Assembly: GCA_016165875.1 (NCBI GenBank)
Contig: JABBOT010000001.1
Span: 10,667,306-10,731,305, forward strand
DNA: 64,000 nt
Reading direction: 5' to 3'
Source of the DNA: Acanthopleura granulata
Taxonomy: Eukaryota; Mollusca; Polyplacophora; Chitonida; Chitonidae
Part shown: one piece after another, positions 1 through 11,555 of the stretch
How positions within the stretch are numbered: position 1 is the stretch's first letter
Layout: each line of letters opens with the position of its first letter
The notes under the pieces: generated by a model
The model's database searches: none
The model's input: the letters and a program-made list of their open reading frames with translations, nothing else
Told to the model about the DNA's origin: nothing
Translations under genes and position numbers: made by a program

Positions 1-415
1 TACCAACGTTTTAAGTAGTTGATAAACGAATTAAGATTCTGTTGGGGAAGCATGTAATGTACTTAAGCTATGTCTACAAACTGGGGTTAGAGAGTAGTTC
101 CATTCACCGTGACGTTATTCAGGCGATGGTAAAAGGCGAAAGAAGTATGTTAGTGTTGAAATACTGGAATTAACCATCTCAAAGCCTCACTTATCAGTAT
201 GACTATTGCCATTTCTGTGTAAGTCTTAAGTAAATGTAAGTCTTCGATACACTTGTTTTACTGCCAAAGTAACACTTCACTTAATCGTCAGTCTGACAAA
301 CTGTCAAGAAATTGTATAGGTGAAAGTAAATGAAGACAGTAAAATTAGTGAATCTTTAAAAGGTTTATATTGGTGTAAGGTAATTTATTTAATTTCCTCT
401 CATTTTTTCTCTCAG

Positions 416-445
416 TTCTGGAAAAGCCCCCAGAGACGATCACAG
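416..445 (+). CDS. Linker microexon of the vWA gene, 30 nt
   Basis: It is preceded by a pyrimidine tract and CAG (ends 415) and followed by GTGAGT. The 30 nt keep phase 1 and read roughly LEKPPETIT, ending with the G that pairs with the next exon to give Glu. The composition, rich in Pro, Glu and Thr, suits a flexible linker before a vWA domain. It is short, so it rests on the splice sites and on the matching phase. Confidence 0.55.
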
Positions 446-3400
446 GTGAGTTTCTTATCACATATTTTTACTTTGTCTAGTTTAACTATAATTATTCCCC
501 TTGAAACTGGCAGTTCAGTTTTCCAAGCACAAGTTCACGATCGATAGCAGGAAATTTGTAAGCAAAAGTTTTCCACAAATTTACAGACGCAATACATGTT
601 TTCTAAAAAAATTTTAAAATTCCTCATCAGCTATTTGTGTGTTATTATTGGCACTGTTAATTTTTTAAAAATGATATTTTGTTTTCCATTTTTTAACAGA
701 ATGCTTTGCCAAAGCTGATATTTTGTTCGTCATTGATGGCTCCAAGAGCATTGGCCCACAGTCCTTCACAACAGCAAAAGACTTTGTCACGAAAATTCTG
801 GATAGCTACATCATCTCTCCCGATTATGTTCGTGTGGCGGCCATGACTTTTGACCAGAAAGTTAACCACGGTTTCCACTTCAACAATTACGAGACAATCG
901 ACGACGTGAAGGGCGCAGTCCAAGCTTTGGAGCAGCATCGGGTAGGCACGTTCACCAACAAGGCACTTGACGCCGCCCGCAAAGACTATTTCAATCCTGT
1001 CAACGGTGAGAGAGACGGCGCCCCCAACATCATCATCCTGTTGACTGACGGACGTTCCAGAAAACCAGAGAAAACCCTTGCGCAAGCCGATAAGACCAAG
1101 AGCTTCGGTACCACTCTGATCACCATTGGAATTGGCAAGTCTAAGATTGAAGAGTTGGAATCCATTGCCTCAGTAGACAAGGAATCTGGTGATCCCATGA
1201 GCTTCTCTGTAGAAGACTTTGACCAGCTCGTTGGTATTACAAGTGGCCTTGTTGCACAGACTTGCAAAGGTAGGTTTGATTTATTGTGAGTATCCCTCAC
1301 TTACCTGTCCACTCAAGAAACCGTACAGTGTGATAATCTACCGGTACTAGAGCAGTAGAATTCAAGGATCCATAATTACATGTGGCCTATTATGTTGGGT
1401 GTACTTTATCAATAACGTGTCCATTTTGCAAATTATTAGTTTGCACCATGGATGTCAATCCGAAGGCAAAAAACTAACGGAAATTTTCTGCCGTCGCTCT
1501 TCTTGCGTTTTAATTACGAAATACTGTTGATAGAACGTTGTCATGTACTGTAATTCTTTCATTCCATCGTACATTTCTGTTAATGTCGATATCTTTGTTT
1601 TTCTTTTTCAGTGAAAACAGTGGAAGTCCAAGGTATTATTATTATTAGCATTATTATTATTATTATTAGTCATAGAGGTCTCTCTGTCAAAAAGTTAATT
1701 TAAAATCAATCTTCAAACAACTGGATGAACCAAATGAATATCTACTCACTGATGTTCACAATAGACAGGGGCATTGGGCTGTAAAAAAAACATTTAGAAT
1801 TTCGTGAGTAAAATTTTTTCAGAGATATTGTAGTTTACTTTGAGGCTTTACTCATTCATTTATTTATTTATTTATTTATTTATTTATTCCACTGGTTGAC
1901 TTTGTCTTAATTTATAGTATTATTTCTTTACATAGATTTAAACTTTAGCGCCAATTTTTATTTTTTTCATGGAGGGCTGGCACAACACATTAATATTAAA
2001 ATTCTTAAGGGTAGCCACAATTTTAATGCAATAAACAGCTTTTAAGTTAAGGAGATTTAAGTCTGACAGATTCTTGATCCTGGGACCTGGGGTTTAAACG
2101 TTAAGAAAACTGCAATCTAAATGCAGAAATGTGACGAGGGAATTAAACTCCCGGCCTCTCGTAAAGTACCTGATAAAGTTAACCTACTGAGCCCTGCCGA
2201 GACAACGAAAAGAGCTGGATTCAAGCCTCATACCCCAAATGTTATAGTTGCTGTTTTATTCATTTACAGAATGCACCTTCATGACTGATTTAATGTTCGT
2301 CCTGGATCTGTCCACCAGCCTGGGGGAGGAGAAATCCAAGGTGCAAGACTTTGCCTCCAGAATGGTTGATGGTTACCAGATCAGCGACACGGCTGCCAGA
2401 ATGGGCTTCATCACCTTCAATTCCAAGCCATACCTGGATCTGAAGCTCTCTGAGGGAATCACCAAGGAAGCCATAAAGACCCGACTTGAGGAGATGAGAG
2501 AGCCTGGTGTAGGCACAATGACATGGAAGGCTCTGGACATGCTCCGTGAGCAGGCGTACACAGCCGAGAACGGCGCTAGGCCCGAAGCCTACAAGTTGGC
2601 CATCGTGCTGAGTGACGGCAAGTCCCGCAACATGGAGAAGACGATCGACGCTGCGAGACTGGTGCACGAGGCTGGCATCACCACGTTCGTCATCACCGTC
2701 GGGAAGTACAAAGAGGAGGAAATACAGGCTATTGCATCGGAGCCTGCGGACTTCTTCACATTCAGTATCGACGCATTCGACCAACTGTTCAGCCTTCTGC
2801 AGGTGTTAAAAAAGAGAACATGCGACAGTAAGTTTAATTAAGCAAAGAGAAAGAGAAATATGCCATTTAACACGCGTTCTTCACGGTTTTTTGATACTTT
2901 TAGAATTAGAACGCAAATGATTTTCTACCAGATCGTTTTTTTTTATCTGAAAACAGCTTTTGAAGACAAATTACATTCACTAGCCCTAAAGTATTCGCTG
3001 TGTAACAGTATATTGTTTGATGTACTGTATTGTTACATTATCAGCATGTCAAGTTGGACGAAATTTTGTGCAGTTGTATTCTTTTGTTTTTTGTTTCAGA
3101 GGCCACTACCAATAACCAGCCAGAAAAGAGACTACTGCTCGGTATGTTGTAGTCGTGATCAATACTGTAACCTTCAAATACAAGACAAAACAAAATAAAT
3201 GGTGCCACTCAATGGTGACCAGAGTTACGAGAGTTAAGTTAGGTAATTATGGGGGAAGAGACAATGTCCTCCTTTCTCTGGATGACTAGAGACAATCATC
3301 TATACAGATATCTCCATGATATGACATCTGACATTATGAAAACCAACATCTTAGACAGTAAGCATGGAGAGTTAATGGCCACACGTAACCGGTTAAATCC

Positions 3401-3645
3401 AGCCTGTTGGCAATTTATCGGAGTTAAGGTTTATTCCGCATACCTTACAATTTACCCTTCTTCTCTCAGGTTATATGTAGTGAAACGTTGACGTGAAATG
3501 TTATTTCATCTAATGAGGAACACAATTTCGTGTTTGTTTTTCTTCAGATCTTGAAATGCTTGTAATTTCTCAATTTCGTGTTTGTTTTTCTTCAGATCTT
3601 GAAATGCTTGTGGAGAAATTACAAGACAGAAGGATAGAAGCATAA
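416..3645 (+). CDS. Two-vWA-domain extracellular protein, 3' part of gene (exons 416-445, 700-1269, 1612-1632, 2270-2827, 3100-3141, 3596-3645)
   Basis: Six exons can be joined with good GT-AG sites, and every junction is phase 1. About 422 codons are visible; the start lies upstream of the window. The layout is short linker, vWA, 7-residue linker, vWA, 14-residue linker and a short helical tail ending in TAA at 3643-3645. vWA domains with a complete metal-ion site bind extracellular ligands or matrix, and strings of them occur in matrilin, collagen VI and many molluscan matrix proteins. The exact orthologue cannot be named. The tail (residues DLEMLVEKLQDRRIEA) looks like a short amphipathic helix; a matrilin-like oligomerising tail is an inference. 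Introns over 300 bp are 446-699 with 1270-1611 (nothing seen), 1633-2269 (TTTA repeat and tRNA-like stretch) and 3142-3595 (duplicated splice site). Confidence 0.82.
700..1269 (+). CDS. vWA domain 1 exon
   Basis: The 190-codon exon starts after TTTTTTAACAG and ends before GTAGGT. It reads ECFAKADILFVIDGSKSIG at its start, with the MIDAS motif DGSKS (D-x-S-x-S). The MIDAS threonine is in GTFTNKAL and the MIDAS aspartate in LLTDGRSRK. Two cysteines, one at each end (ECF and QTCK), are placed to form the usual terminal disulfide of extracellular vWA domains. One whole domain is coded by one phase 1-1 exon, the classic shuffling module. Confidence 0.9.
1612..1632 (+). CDS. Linker microexon between vWA domains, 21 nt
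   Basis: A polypyrimidine tract and CAG end at 1611, and GTATTA begins at 1633. The 21 nt read VKTVEVQ in the phase set by both neighbours. The (ATT)n stretch just after the donor is unusual. Skipping this exon would also keep the frame, so it may be alternatively used. Confidence 0.5.
1857..1888. repeat. (TTTA)n microsatellite
   Basis: There are about eight perfect TTTA units in an intron of the vWA gene. Confidence 0.9.
2085..2205 (-). repeat. Possible tRNA-like SINE head fragment
   Basis: Read on the minus strand, it has GGCTCAGTAGGTTA (A-box-like) and, about 40 nt on, CGGGAGTTTAATTCCC (B-box-like). There is no clear tail, and it does not belong to the main SINE family of this window. 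It is intronic. Confidence 0.3.
2270..2827 (+). CDS. vWA domain 2 exon
   Basis: The 186-codon exon follows TTTACAG and ends before GTAAGT. It starts ECTFMTDLMFVLDLSTSLG with the MIDAS motif DLSTS. It carries GTMTWKAL with the MIDAS Thr and VLSDGKSRN with the MIDAS Asp. Bordering cysteines (ECT and RTCD) match domain 1. The same domain order, the same exon phases and clear similarity to domain 1 indicate an internal exon duplication. Confidence 0.9.
3100..3141 (+). CDS. Linker exon after vWA domain 2, 42 nt
   Basis: It lies between TTTGTTTCAG and GTATGT. It is 14 codons in phase 1-1 and reads about KATTNNQPEKRLLLG, a polar linker between the second vWA domain and the C-terminal helix. The exon call rests on splice sites and phase only. 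Confidence 0.55.
3523..3611 (+). repeat. Tandem duplication of a 3' splice site, 41-bp copies with 48-bp period
   Basis: Copies at 3523-3563 and 3571-3611 are identical and separated by 7 nt. Each contains the pyrimidine tract, CAG and the first 16 nt of the terminal exon of the vWA gene. Confidence 0.9.
3596..3645 (+). CDS. Terminal exon of the vWA gene (short helix and stop)
   Basis: The phase-1 acceptor at 3594-3595 leads into DLEMLVEKLQDRRIEA and TAA. An identical acceptor 48 nt upstream (exon start 3548) reads in the same frame without a stop and would add 16 residues (DLEMLVISQFRVCFSS). Both forms are therefore possible products. Candidate poly(A) signals follow in the AAAT-rich stretch from about 3704 and at 4312-4317. 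Confidence 0.6.
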
Positions 3646-4400
3646 GGAGTTGAAAAGGTATTGTAAATGTCCTCATAACTGTTATAAATAATATAAATTT
3701 ATAAATAAAATAAATAAAATAAATAAATAAATATAAATATATAAATTATATTCTTGTCAGCTTAACAGCATTCCTGTGCACACTTAATACGCCCTGAAAT
3801 CTGCATTAGTCCGTACTATGTACAGTATTTTAGTATATGAATGTGCTATGCACGGAATCTTCCGACCAGCAAACTTCTCATTTACGTTCGTTGAAGTTCG
3901 TGGGCAGCGTAGTTTACGGATTCTACCTTAGCCATCAGATATTTCATTTTATTGTGAAAGTCAAAATGATCGACAAAAGTACACTTAGAAACAGTTTTCA
4001 GCTATCTACTATCTGGTGGTGCTTTTACTTTAATGTAGATGTATCCTTTCCTTTAAATCCAAATCCTGCGTTGCATCAAAACGAACTTAAAAAGCCCAGC
4101 ACTTCGTCCGACAATTGAATAGCTTGTTTTCATCATTTAATTTTTAGATTTTAAATGAAGCTGGAACTCATGAAGATGAGGTCAGAGCCTTTGTCCTTTT
4201 GCTCCTTAGAATTATGCTGTGTTAATCCCGCCAACGCCATTTTTTTTTTCAAAGTCAGTGTTTTTCTCTCAATGGAGGAAGTTACATGTTTGAAAAATTT
4301 CAACTTTGAGAAATAAATGTATGTGTGTCACATAAGAAATCAATTGGTATATGATTATATTTGTATTTGTACATAAAATAAGCCATAATCAATGTAAGTC
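3646..4400 (+). other. 3' untranslated and downstream region of the vWA gene
   Basis: It holds an AAAT/TAAA-rich stretch at about 3683-3750 with several AATAAA hexamers. Another AATAAA lies at 4312-4317, followed by a TG-rich stretch typical of cleavage sites. A GTATTG at 3659 and a TTTTTTAG at about 4148 could frame an intron in the UTR, but this is weak. The 93-codon open frame at 3837-4118 shows no recognisable domain. Confidence 0.4.
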
Positions 4401-4809
4401 AGTAAAAAATAAAAAATGGAATATCTTCCATACAAGTTGTTGGTGTGTTTTGTTTAAATTTGTGAGGCACTAAGAAGGGCATTGCATGCTGTCCCAAACG
4501 TTGAGCTGGAATACACGTGCGTGCCCCCTTGGGTTACTCAGGTCACCGGGTAGAGAACAGTCATGACCAACGTTTGCAACCTGACAGTTCCACTGGCATA
4601 ACAGCGTGAATGACGTCATGCCCACCCCCTGGAGTTGTCTGTCTTGTATTACTGAATAAACTTGTCAAACTATAGGCAAGAAATATTTGTTTATTTATTT
4701 GATTAATCTTTTACGTTATGCTCAAGGATATTTCAAATATATGACAGCGACCACCATAATTGTGGGAGAAAAGCTGAGAAAAACTGCATAATATTTACTT
4801 GTTTACCTT

Positions 4810-4995
4810 GGTGTTCACCGTGTCTCACTTATACGCCATTCGTCAACATTTTGGTGGGCGAAAACCGGGCCTTTCCTCGTACGATCGAAGGGAAAGACAA
4901 CCTGTGGCAAATTAGAAATTAGAGAGGCCGCATGGATGAGAGGTTCTTGAGTTATTGTTCTGCCCTAGCAAAGTAACCACCACTCCACGGAGGCT
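4810..4995 (-). repeat. Degenerate SINE copy, minus orientation
   Basis: It shares with the other copies a TATACG..GTC block, the core GGTGGGCGAAAACCGGGC, a GAGAGG block, and the terminal CCACGGAGGC, which corresponds to the tRNA-like 5' end. It is internally deleted and diverged. Confidence 0.6.
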
Positions 4996-5029
4996 TCAGC
5001 GACATATAATTTCCCCTTGTGATAGTTGC

Positions 5030-5280
5030 GTCATACTTTCCGCGTCCCATGGTTTCCTCATGCGATAGTTTGTTGTACTATAGCGTCCTCGTGAGATAGT
5101 TTTCCCATAATACACTTTCCTCATGCTGCAGTTTCCCATGCCATAAATTCTTCATGTTATAGTTCCGCACACCATAAAGTTTCCCATGTCATAATTTCCC
5201 GTATAGTTGCGGCATCGTTTCCTTACTCGTGTCGCAATAGTTTCATCCATGCAATAGGTTTCCCGTGTTATAGATGATTT
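5030..5280. repeat. Degenerate ~20-bp tandem repeat
   Basis: About a dozen imperfect units resemble TTTCCCATGCCATAG, with drifting spacing. A second block of the same repeat lies at 6055-6260. Confidence 0.7.
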
Positions 5281-6054
5281 TAATGAAACACCCGGGTTGG
5301 CGGTAAAAACATACACACTACATATGTATAGCCACACACAAGTTATGAGGCCTCGTAACAGATCTTATTCCAAAAACAAAACATCATTTCACATTCGAAG
5401 TGTTAATTGAACGGAAATGTTTGTATATCATGAAATCAAAATCACTGTACAGTTTGGTATGCTCACAAACGTGGACAGCCTGTTTCATATAATCCAAGTT
5501 CAAAGCACTGAAATCAACACACAATTCTCAGTCACATATTATACAACAATGAATACTAACAACTTCGTGAATTCGTGTAAATTAAAACATCTTAAAAAAC
5601 CGCCGACGCAACAAATTAAATGATCCGAACCATCTCTTTTTGACCCAAAGACACCATCTGGCTACCTCTGCGCATTCTCTTGCCTTTGACAGAAGTGTGT
5701 CCAAACATAGCATCGCCACACCCTGTGCTAACTATCCATATTCTCTTGCCTTTGACAGAAGAATGTGCAGACTTAGCTAGCATCGGGGCCGCTTGTATTG
5801 CTCAAAACATTTACATATCTTAACACCCTAACGCCTTCCAGATGGTTAAGGTGCAAAACTGGTTACATTCATAACATGTTGCTCTTCTACCCTTTTCACC
5901 TAACAAAAAGTACAGATATGGTGAGCCGACAATATAGAAAATTGTACTGACAAGGTGGCAATTTAAATAATTACCCCTAATTAAATACATTTTCATCACT
6001 AGCCTACTTCCAAATTACAACACTGATCATGACAAAATCGTTATCTGATGATAT
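5281..6054. other. Intergenic spacer splitting the ~20-bp array
   Basis: No gene was recognised. A 23-bp sequence (CATTCTCTTGCCTTTGACAG plus three bases) occurs twice about 75 bp apart near 5675 and 5750, a local duplication. Short open frames at 5152-5337 (-) and 5417-5623 (+) lack domain signals. Confidence 0.5.
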
Positions 6055-6260
6055 AGTGCTCCATGCCAAAGTTTTCCCATGTTATAGTTTCCCCATATAA
6101 AGGTTCCCTCTTGCTACAGTTTGTCTATGCTACGGTTTTCCCATGATAAAGTTTCCGCGTTTTATACCTTATCAGAACTGTAGTTTCCTCATGCCATAGT
6201 TTTTCCATGGTATGGTTTCCGCAAGGCTTAGTTAATATGTTACAGTTTCTCTGGGTTATC
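6055..6260. repeat. Second block of the degenerate ~20-bp repeat
   Basis: Units again resemble TTTCCCATGCTATAG. About ten imperfect copies have the same orientation as the block at 5030-5280. Confidence 0.7.
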
Positions 6261-8219
6261 AACTCTCCCTCGCATATAGAAATGAAACATTTTTGACTGC
6301 CTCACCTATCCAGTAAAAATATTAATACAATAATTAGACAACGTATAAGTATAACTGTTTTTTCCCGTTTTGTAATTTCCTAGAAGGCCCTTTTATTCGC
6401 CAAATTCGACGTTACACATTCTCATTATGCATTTATTATACTGCGCTTATGACCAAACCAAAATAGGTAGGTGTTTGTACGTCTGTTTTTTACTATTCTT
6501 AACCATTTCCTCCCCCATGAGTAACATTTTCCACCTCTCAGGTCCATTTTCGCAACAATTATCAAATTGCGCCAAAGAACAAGAACAGCATTCTCTCCAA
6601 AGAATACCTCACCCTCTAAAAGAAGACTGTCTCCTAGGCTTTCCAAATTTGTTCAAGGTCGTTTTAACTTTATATGGGTTCATTTCCGCTAATGTTTATA
6701 AATCTACAACTGAAGTCGTTTTGCACAGTTCCGTTGTAAGTGATATGGTCGCCCAAATGGTAGATATTTTTGCGTTATTACAGAATGACATGGGTATTAG
6801 GTATTTTTCTCAAGAAGTAAAAGTTGCAAGCTTTTCGTTAATCCCACCACCAGCATTTTACATTAAGTGAATATTTTAAAAATATAAAAAGACAAGAATA
6901 TTTAAATGAGGCGCTGAGAATTCAGTTGGAATGGTGCATGTGCACAGAGCTCGGTAAACTTCATATGTTAATAAACGTTGCTAATGACACGCGTAAAAAT
7001 AGGACCTAACGGCTCTCTCGTAACATGATCGGCCAAAAAGAGGCGTAAAAGAGATCTCAGCAAGTCTATAGTTGTAATTGCTCTGCAGTTGTCGCAAAAC
7101 TACTGATTGATACATGAAGGTGGGTGCATATCTTGTTATGGTGTTGTTAAACGTGGAACAGACACGTTTCTGACTCATAATTTAACGAGAAAATTATTGA
7201 TAACCTTTTCTCAATGCCGTTTAAGCTGCTATTCTCTGCCTGTATCTATGTGTATCAAAGTTCGAAATTATTCGAGTTCGTGTAGTCAATATCGACTGAT
7301 TCGGAACGCCTGCAGATGTCCTTTCTGTTGAATGTTAGCGAGGCAAAATGGCCTGCCCTTTTTGTGTTGAATTCGAATAACGGCAGCACTTAGGGCTCGT
7401 ACAAGCGACATCCTCAATGAATAGTTTTAATTTCAAAGTGACTGATTTAGTTTATGAACAAACTTAAAAACTTTGTTAAGTCGTCACAATCAGAATTTGT
7501 TTAAAAATTCAAATTTTGGGCGACCATGTCTCTTTAGTGGAAACTCTTTCTTGGAGAGTAATAACTCCTAAGTAGTATATGGTGCCAGAGGGAAACCAGG
7601 TATTGACTGGATTCCTGGTCAGTTATATGTGGACGGTAGCAAACATCAGTGGCTCTTCAGCCTGCCCCATGTTGTTATCTGTAATAACAAAAAAGCGAGG
7701 GTTAGTAATAGTTCTTTGCCATGTTTTTATCTGTAATAACGAAGAAAGCAAGTGTTTTTAATAGTTCTTTAAAACCAAATTATCGAAATGTGCTGTACAA
7801 ATGGCCAAGGTTTCTTTGTACATTAGTTACTACATTTCAGTAAATCTTTAATCTGGACATATAGACTATCTTGGAGCGTAATGACAAAATAAAGAGATTT
7901 TGTCTTGAAAACCACTTTCTGGAAATACAAAGAGCAAATGTCCAACAGTCCTGGATTTAACAGCGGATCGTCTTCAGTTTAAGCAAGCAAATATGTCTTC
8001 ATGACATTGTATCTTCATCTACTTAATTACATCTAAAAGTTTCTCTTCTGTATTCCTTTGAGCCTTGAATCATTCACATAACGAGCCACAGGTTATAACT
8101 GATCCATCACTTACCAAGTTGTTGAGTTTGTAAGTCTTAATTATTATCAATACGAGGATAAACGATCAAGATTTCCATTGCAGATTAAAACTTTTCCAGG
8201 CGTTATATAAACTCGACTC
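6261..8219. other. Intergenic, no recognised gene
   Basis: The longest frame (6427-6870, 147 codons, +) has low complexity, no domain I recognise and no splice support. A two-copy tandem duplication of about 55 bp sits at 7665-7775, each copy containing TTATCTGTAATAAC. Confidence 0.5.
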
Positions 8220-8493
8220 TGGGGCCTCTGTGATCGAGGGATTAGGACACATGTGCAGCGTAATGACCTTGGTGTCTCTCACCAAGGTGATGGCAGTGAG
8301 TTGAAGTCTAGCTCACGCTGGCTCCCTCTCTGGATGTAAGTGGCAAGGTCCTCCAGCAACCTGCGCATGATCGTGGATTTCCCCCAAGCCCTGCCCGGTT
8401 TCTCCCACCATAATGCTGGCCGCCGCACAATAAGTGACATATATTTGAGACCGGCGTAAAGCAGCAATCAAATAAAGAAATAAATAAATAAAA
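8220..8493 (+). repeat. SINE, near full length, plus orientation
   Basis: The tRNA-like head starts GGGGCCTCTGTGATCGAGGG (A-box region), with a B-box-like GAGTTGAAGTCTAGCTC further on. The conserved core around CCCGGTTTCTCCCACCATAA follows, then CAATCAAATAAAGAAATAAA with a short AAATA tail. The order matches the inverted copy at 48617-48871. It was presumably copied by a partner LINE. Confidence 0.8.
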
Positions 8494-11239
8494 CTTGACT
8501 GACACAAGAACGGTAGCTGGGGCAATGACCGCATCTTGTGGGTGATCATTCACCTCTTATTAGGTAAATACTTGAATACGTTAACAGTTTTCCCACAAAT
8601 CATCAAGACAAAAACAGGAATGATTACACAGCTTGGACCTGAGCTGTTTTGGGCAGGAAAAGTTTCCAATAACACTGACTTCTCCTTAATTGAGCACACT
8701 GTGTGGATAAAAACCTAGCTGTGTGTAACGTGTGATAATTACTTGAGAAAGGTCGGTGTTTGTGGGGCTTCATTTACCTAGCCATACGCCTTGATTATTG
8801 CGGTAAACATCATTGAAATAAGCAATTAAACTAAGCACCGAACTGTTCATCACCCTCAAAAGGAGGATTCCGTCACTCTACCACGTGAAGCCACCCCTGT
8901 CGCATAAAACAGCAATGTCCTCTACCTTCTCTAGGGACAACAAAAAGTTATGATTATTCACGATTGTAATGTTATTAGAGCCACTGGTATTGTTCTTGAT
9001 ATGGGTAGAGGGCACTGCTATTTCATGAGATGCAAAATTTCTTTCCCTTTGTAGAAGGCCTGAGACCCCTACTCGCTGACAGTCTCCTGTTCTTACGCGG
9101 ATTCACCAGAACCCGTCGGCTCCGTGTTTAAATATCTCTAGGGTATATTGTGTCAATTTTTGCCAAAAAAATAATCAAGAGGGACTGTTCACCTTTACCT
9201 AAGTGGACGTAACATGACATCTTTGCCCAGCTTTTACAAGACAATGAGTGTCATTTCTATGTGGCTACCTCAGTGATATTCCAGGCTCTCCATTCGTCAA
9301 TGAACGGGTGTTTGAAGTAGCGGTAAGAATGGGGCGGTTTCTGCAGGTTGAGCTCTGTATGGGTCTTCTCTATGACAGGCATGAACCCTGATCCCTAGGT
9401 CTTGCGAACATTGACCCCAGTCCCGTTACTCACCCGTATAATTGGCTGATGGATTAGCTGTAACATAAATTCCATTCATCACACACGACACCAGCCAAGA
9501 TTTTATTGAGTTCTTGGCTGGTAAAACATCTTACTGTTACAACAATTTTAGAAGACCAGGTATTAGGATAACGCAGCTGTCCAAGACTTATGTCAGACTA
9601 CGTCTTAACTGGCGGTATTTACTCTGAACTTAGATTTGAACTCAGCCATTACTTTTCAACTTCTTTACCTATTGTACAAAGTTACTCTTAGGATTAGAAT
9701 AAAAATTCACAACGATTTTAGGGGACTGAAGTGTTTTGAGGTTAAGACCAAGCCTGACCTCATGACCCTGCAGCTTGGTAAATAACGAGAAATACGAATT
9801 ACACAAGACATCTGAAAAGTGATATATGGATGGTTCATTGATACCTTTTGATTTGAAGTCCTTTTCTAGAGAATCTTTCCTTGGCGCCATACAATCACAT
9901 CATATGTACAGGTCAGTCTCGTGTTAAGGCCAAGAGGCCAAATTTGACAATTTGGTCAGAATTGTTTATTTCGAGTGTGTAATATAATGAGCAGGATGAC
10001 GTCACGTACCTGAGCGTTTGGTTAAGACAGTCCACGCCCTGTCGTTCGCCCAGGCTGTTCCGGCCACTTCGTTAATACTCCCCAACAGTAAACACGTCCC
10101 TGTCTTTGTTGCCACAACAGACCAGGGTGCGTCTCTGGCACTCTGACAGAGACTCAAGCAGCCAGTAGCCGAGGCACTCTGCCGAGTTGACAGATGATTC
10201 CAAACCAGTTGAAGATTGGTCGGTTTGAATATCGCTTCTTGGGAACTCTAGCAAACCCCTTCAACAGACATTGTCCGAACTAATGCAAATCCCAGAATCA
10301 TAATTCAGATCAGACTGACTGTAAGCAGTCGGTCATGGAAATATTCTGTGGTATCCCGTTCTATCTGGACAAACTCACACAAACCTTAGCTAATATGCAC
10401 GCTGTTGTGGCCTGTCGTAATCAAATATCTGTGCCCCGCGTATCACTTTCCTTCTTCTAACCATCGATTCGTCGCCATGACGCGAGATAAAACATAATCG
10501 CACAATCCGTGTTGTTTGTATTCTCCTCTGATAAAAAGGTTAACATGCACTGTTGGACAAGTTACAATCTTTTTGAAATGATTCCCATCTCGGCCACAAT
10601 AATTCAGTTCAATCCCGAGTTAGAGAACATCACTGGCAACCTCGGTCTTCCTCGACTGAGGTATAGCATAATACAATAGGACAACAACGGTAGACCCACT
10701 GTGAGCATAATGTGATTGGTTGGCGCCTGAAATGTTTGACACGGCGTCTCAGTCATTCAGCACAATAAATATGTGTCAGCACAAGCTGCATTCTGCTTAA
10801 AGAACATGCTATAAAATGTCCGAAATAATGGTATTGAAATTAACAGTAAAATGCCAGTAAACAAACTAAACATTTCTGTCATTTATATTGCCCTCCTGAA
10901 GCCGCCAAGGTTTGAATGGCTTTTGAATGACACAATTTAAATTCATCCATTTACACTGTATATAAAACCAGGATACAACCTACGAAAGACAGGTGATTCC
11001 AAAATTGAAGACTTTTCCTTCAGGATAGTCTGTCCCAAGAGTCATTCATTCTCTGCCTTTAAATTAAGTAAGAAAGAACGAATATATTTTTTTTCTCCTT
11101 CTTGTGGTGGACAGGTCGTTATTTTCTTTCTCTCTTTTTAAACCATTCCTTCACAATTCGTGTTAATTATTTATTTATACCACATTTCCTTATAAGTGTG
11201 ACCTGATCTGTCATGTCAGGTTTCTGTTCCGCAAGGTCC
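8494..11239. other. Intergenic, no recognised gene
   Basis: Only short open frames (for example 9669-9890 and 10072-10254, both minus) are present. None has recognisable motifs, and no ordered splice sites link them. Confidence 0.5.
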
Positions 11240-11555
11240 ACCTTCTCTTGACCGCCTGCACCTAGTGAAGGGTCCAGCTGGTTTGTATTGAACCGCTCTC
11301 CGTCATGACACGGACCGGGATTCTGTCGCCCCTCTCCGCCATCTCACGGGCTTAGATTCTATAGCCCCTAACCGCCAGGTCATGGATCTGGAATCTCTTC
11401 CTGCTTCGCCAGGTGACTGGTCTGCCTCCTATCGACTCGCTTCTCCGGGTCACGAATCTGCAGTCCGTCGCCTTGACCCACCAGGTCACGGGTCTACTTT
11501 CTATAGGCCCGCTTCGCCGAGCTATGGGTCTGCATTCTATCGACATGTACTATGG
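11240..11555. repeat. 36-bp minisatellite, ~9 copies
   Basis: Imperfect units of 36 bp share CGCCAGGTCACGGGTCT-like cores; three consecutive units at about 11405-11515 are each exactly 36 bp. As 36 is divisible by three, the array leaves open frames on both strands (11352-11546 minus; 11382-11582 plus) that read as 12-residue repeats. Confidence 0.8.

Noticed and set aside
2290..2784. 164-codon minus-strand frame
   Set aside because: Antisense shadow of vWA domain 2.
6427..6870. 147-codon plus-strand open frame
   Set aside because: No domain, and the context is intergenic between decayed repeats; kept only as a note.
8279..8553. Three overlapping minus-strand frames
   Set aside because: They lie across the SINE copy at 8220-8493 and change with each copy of the element.
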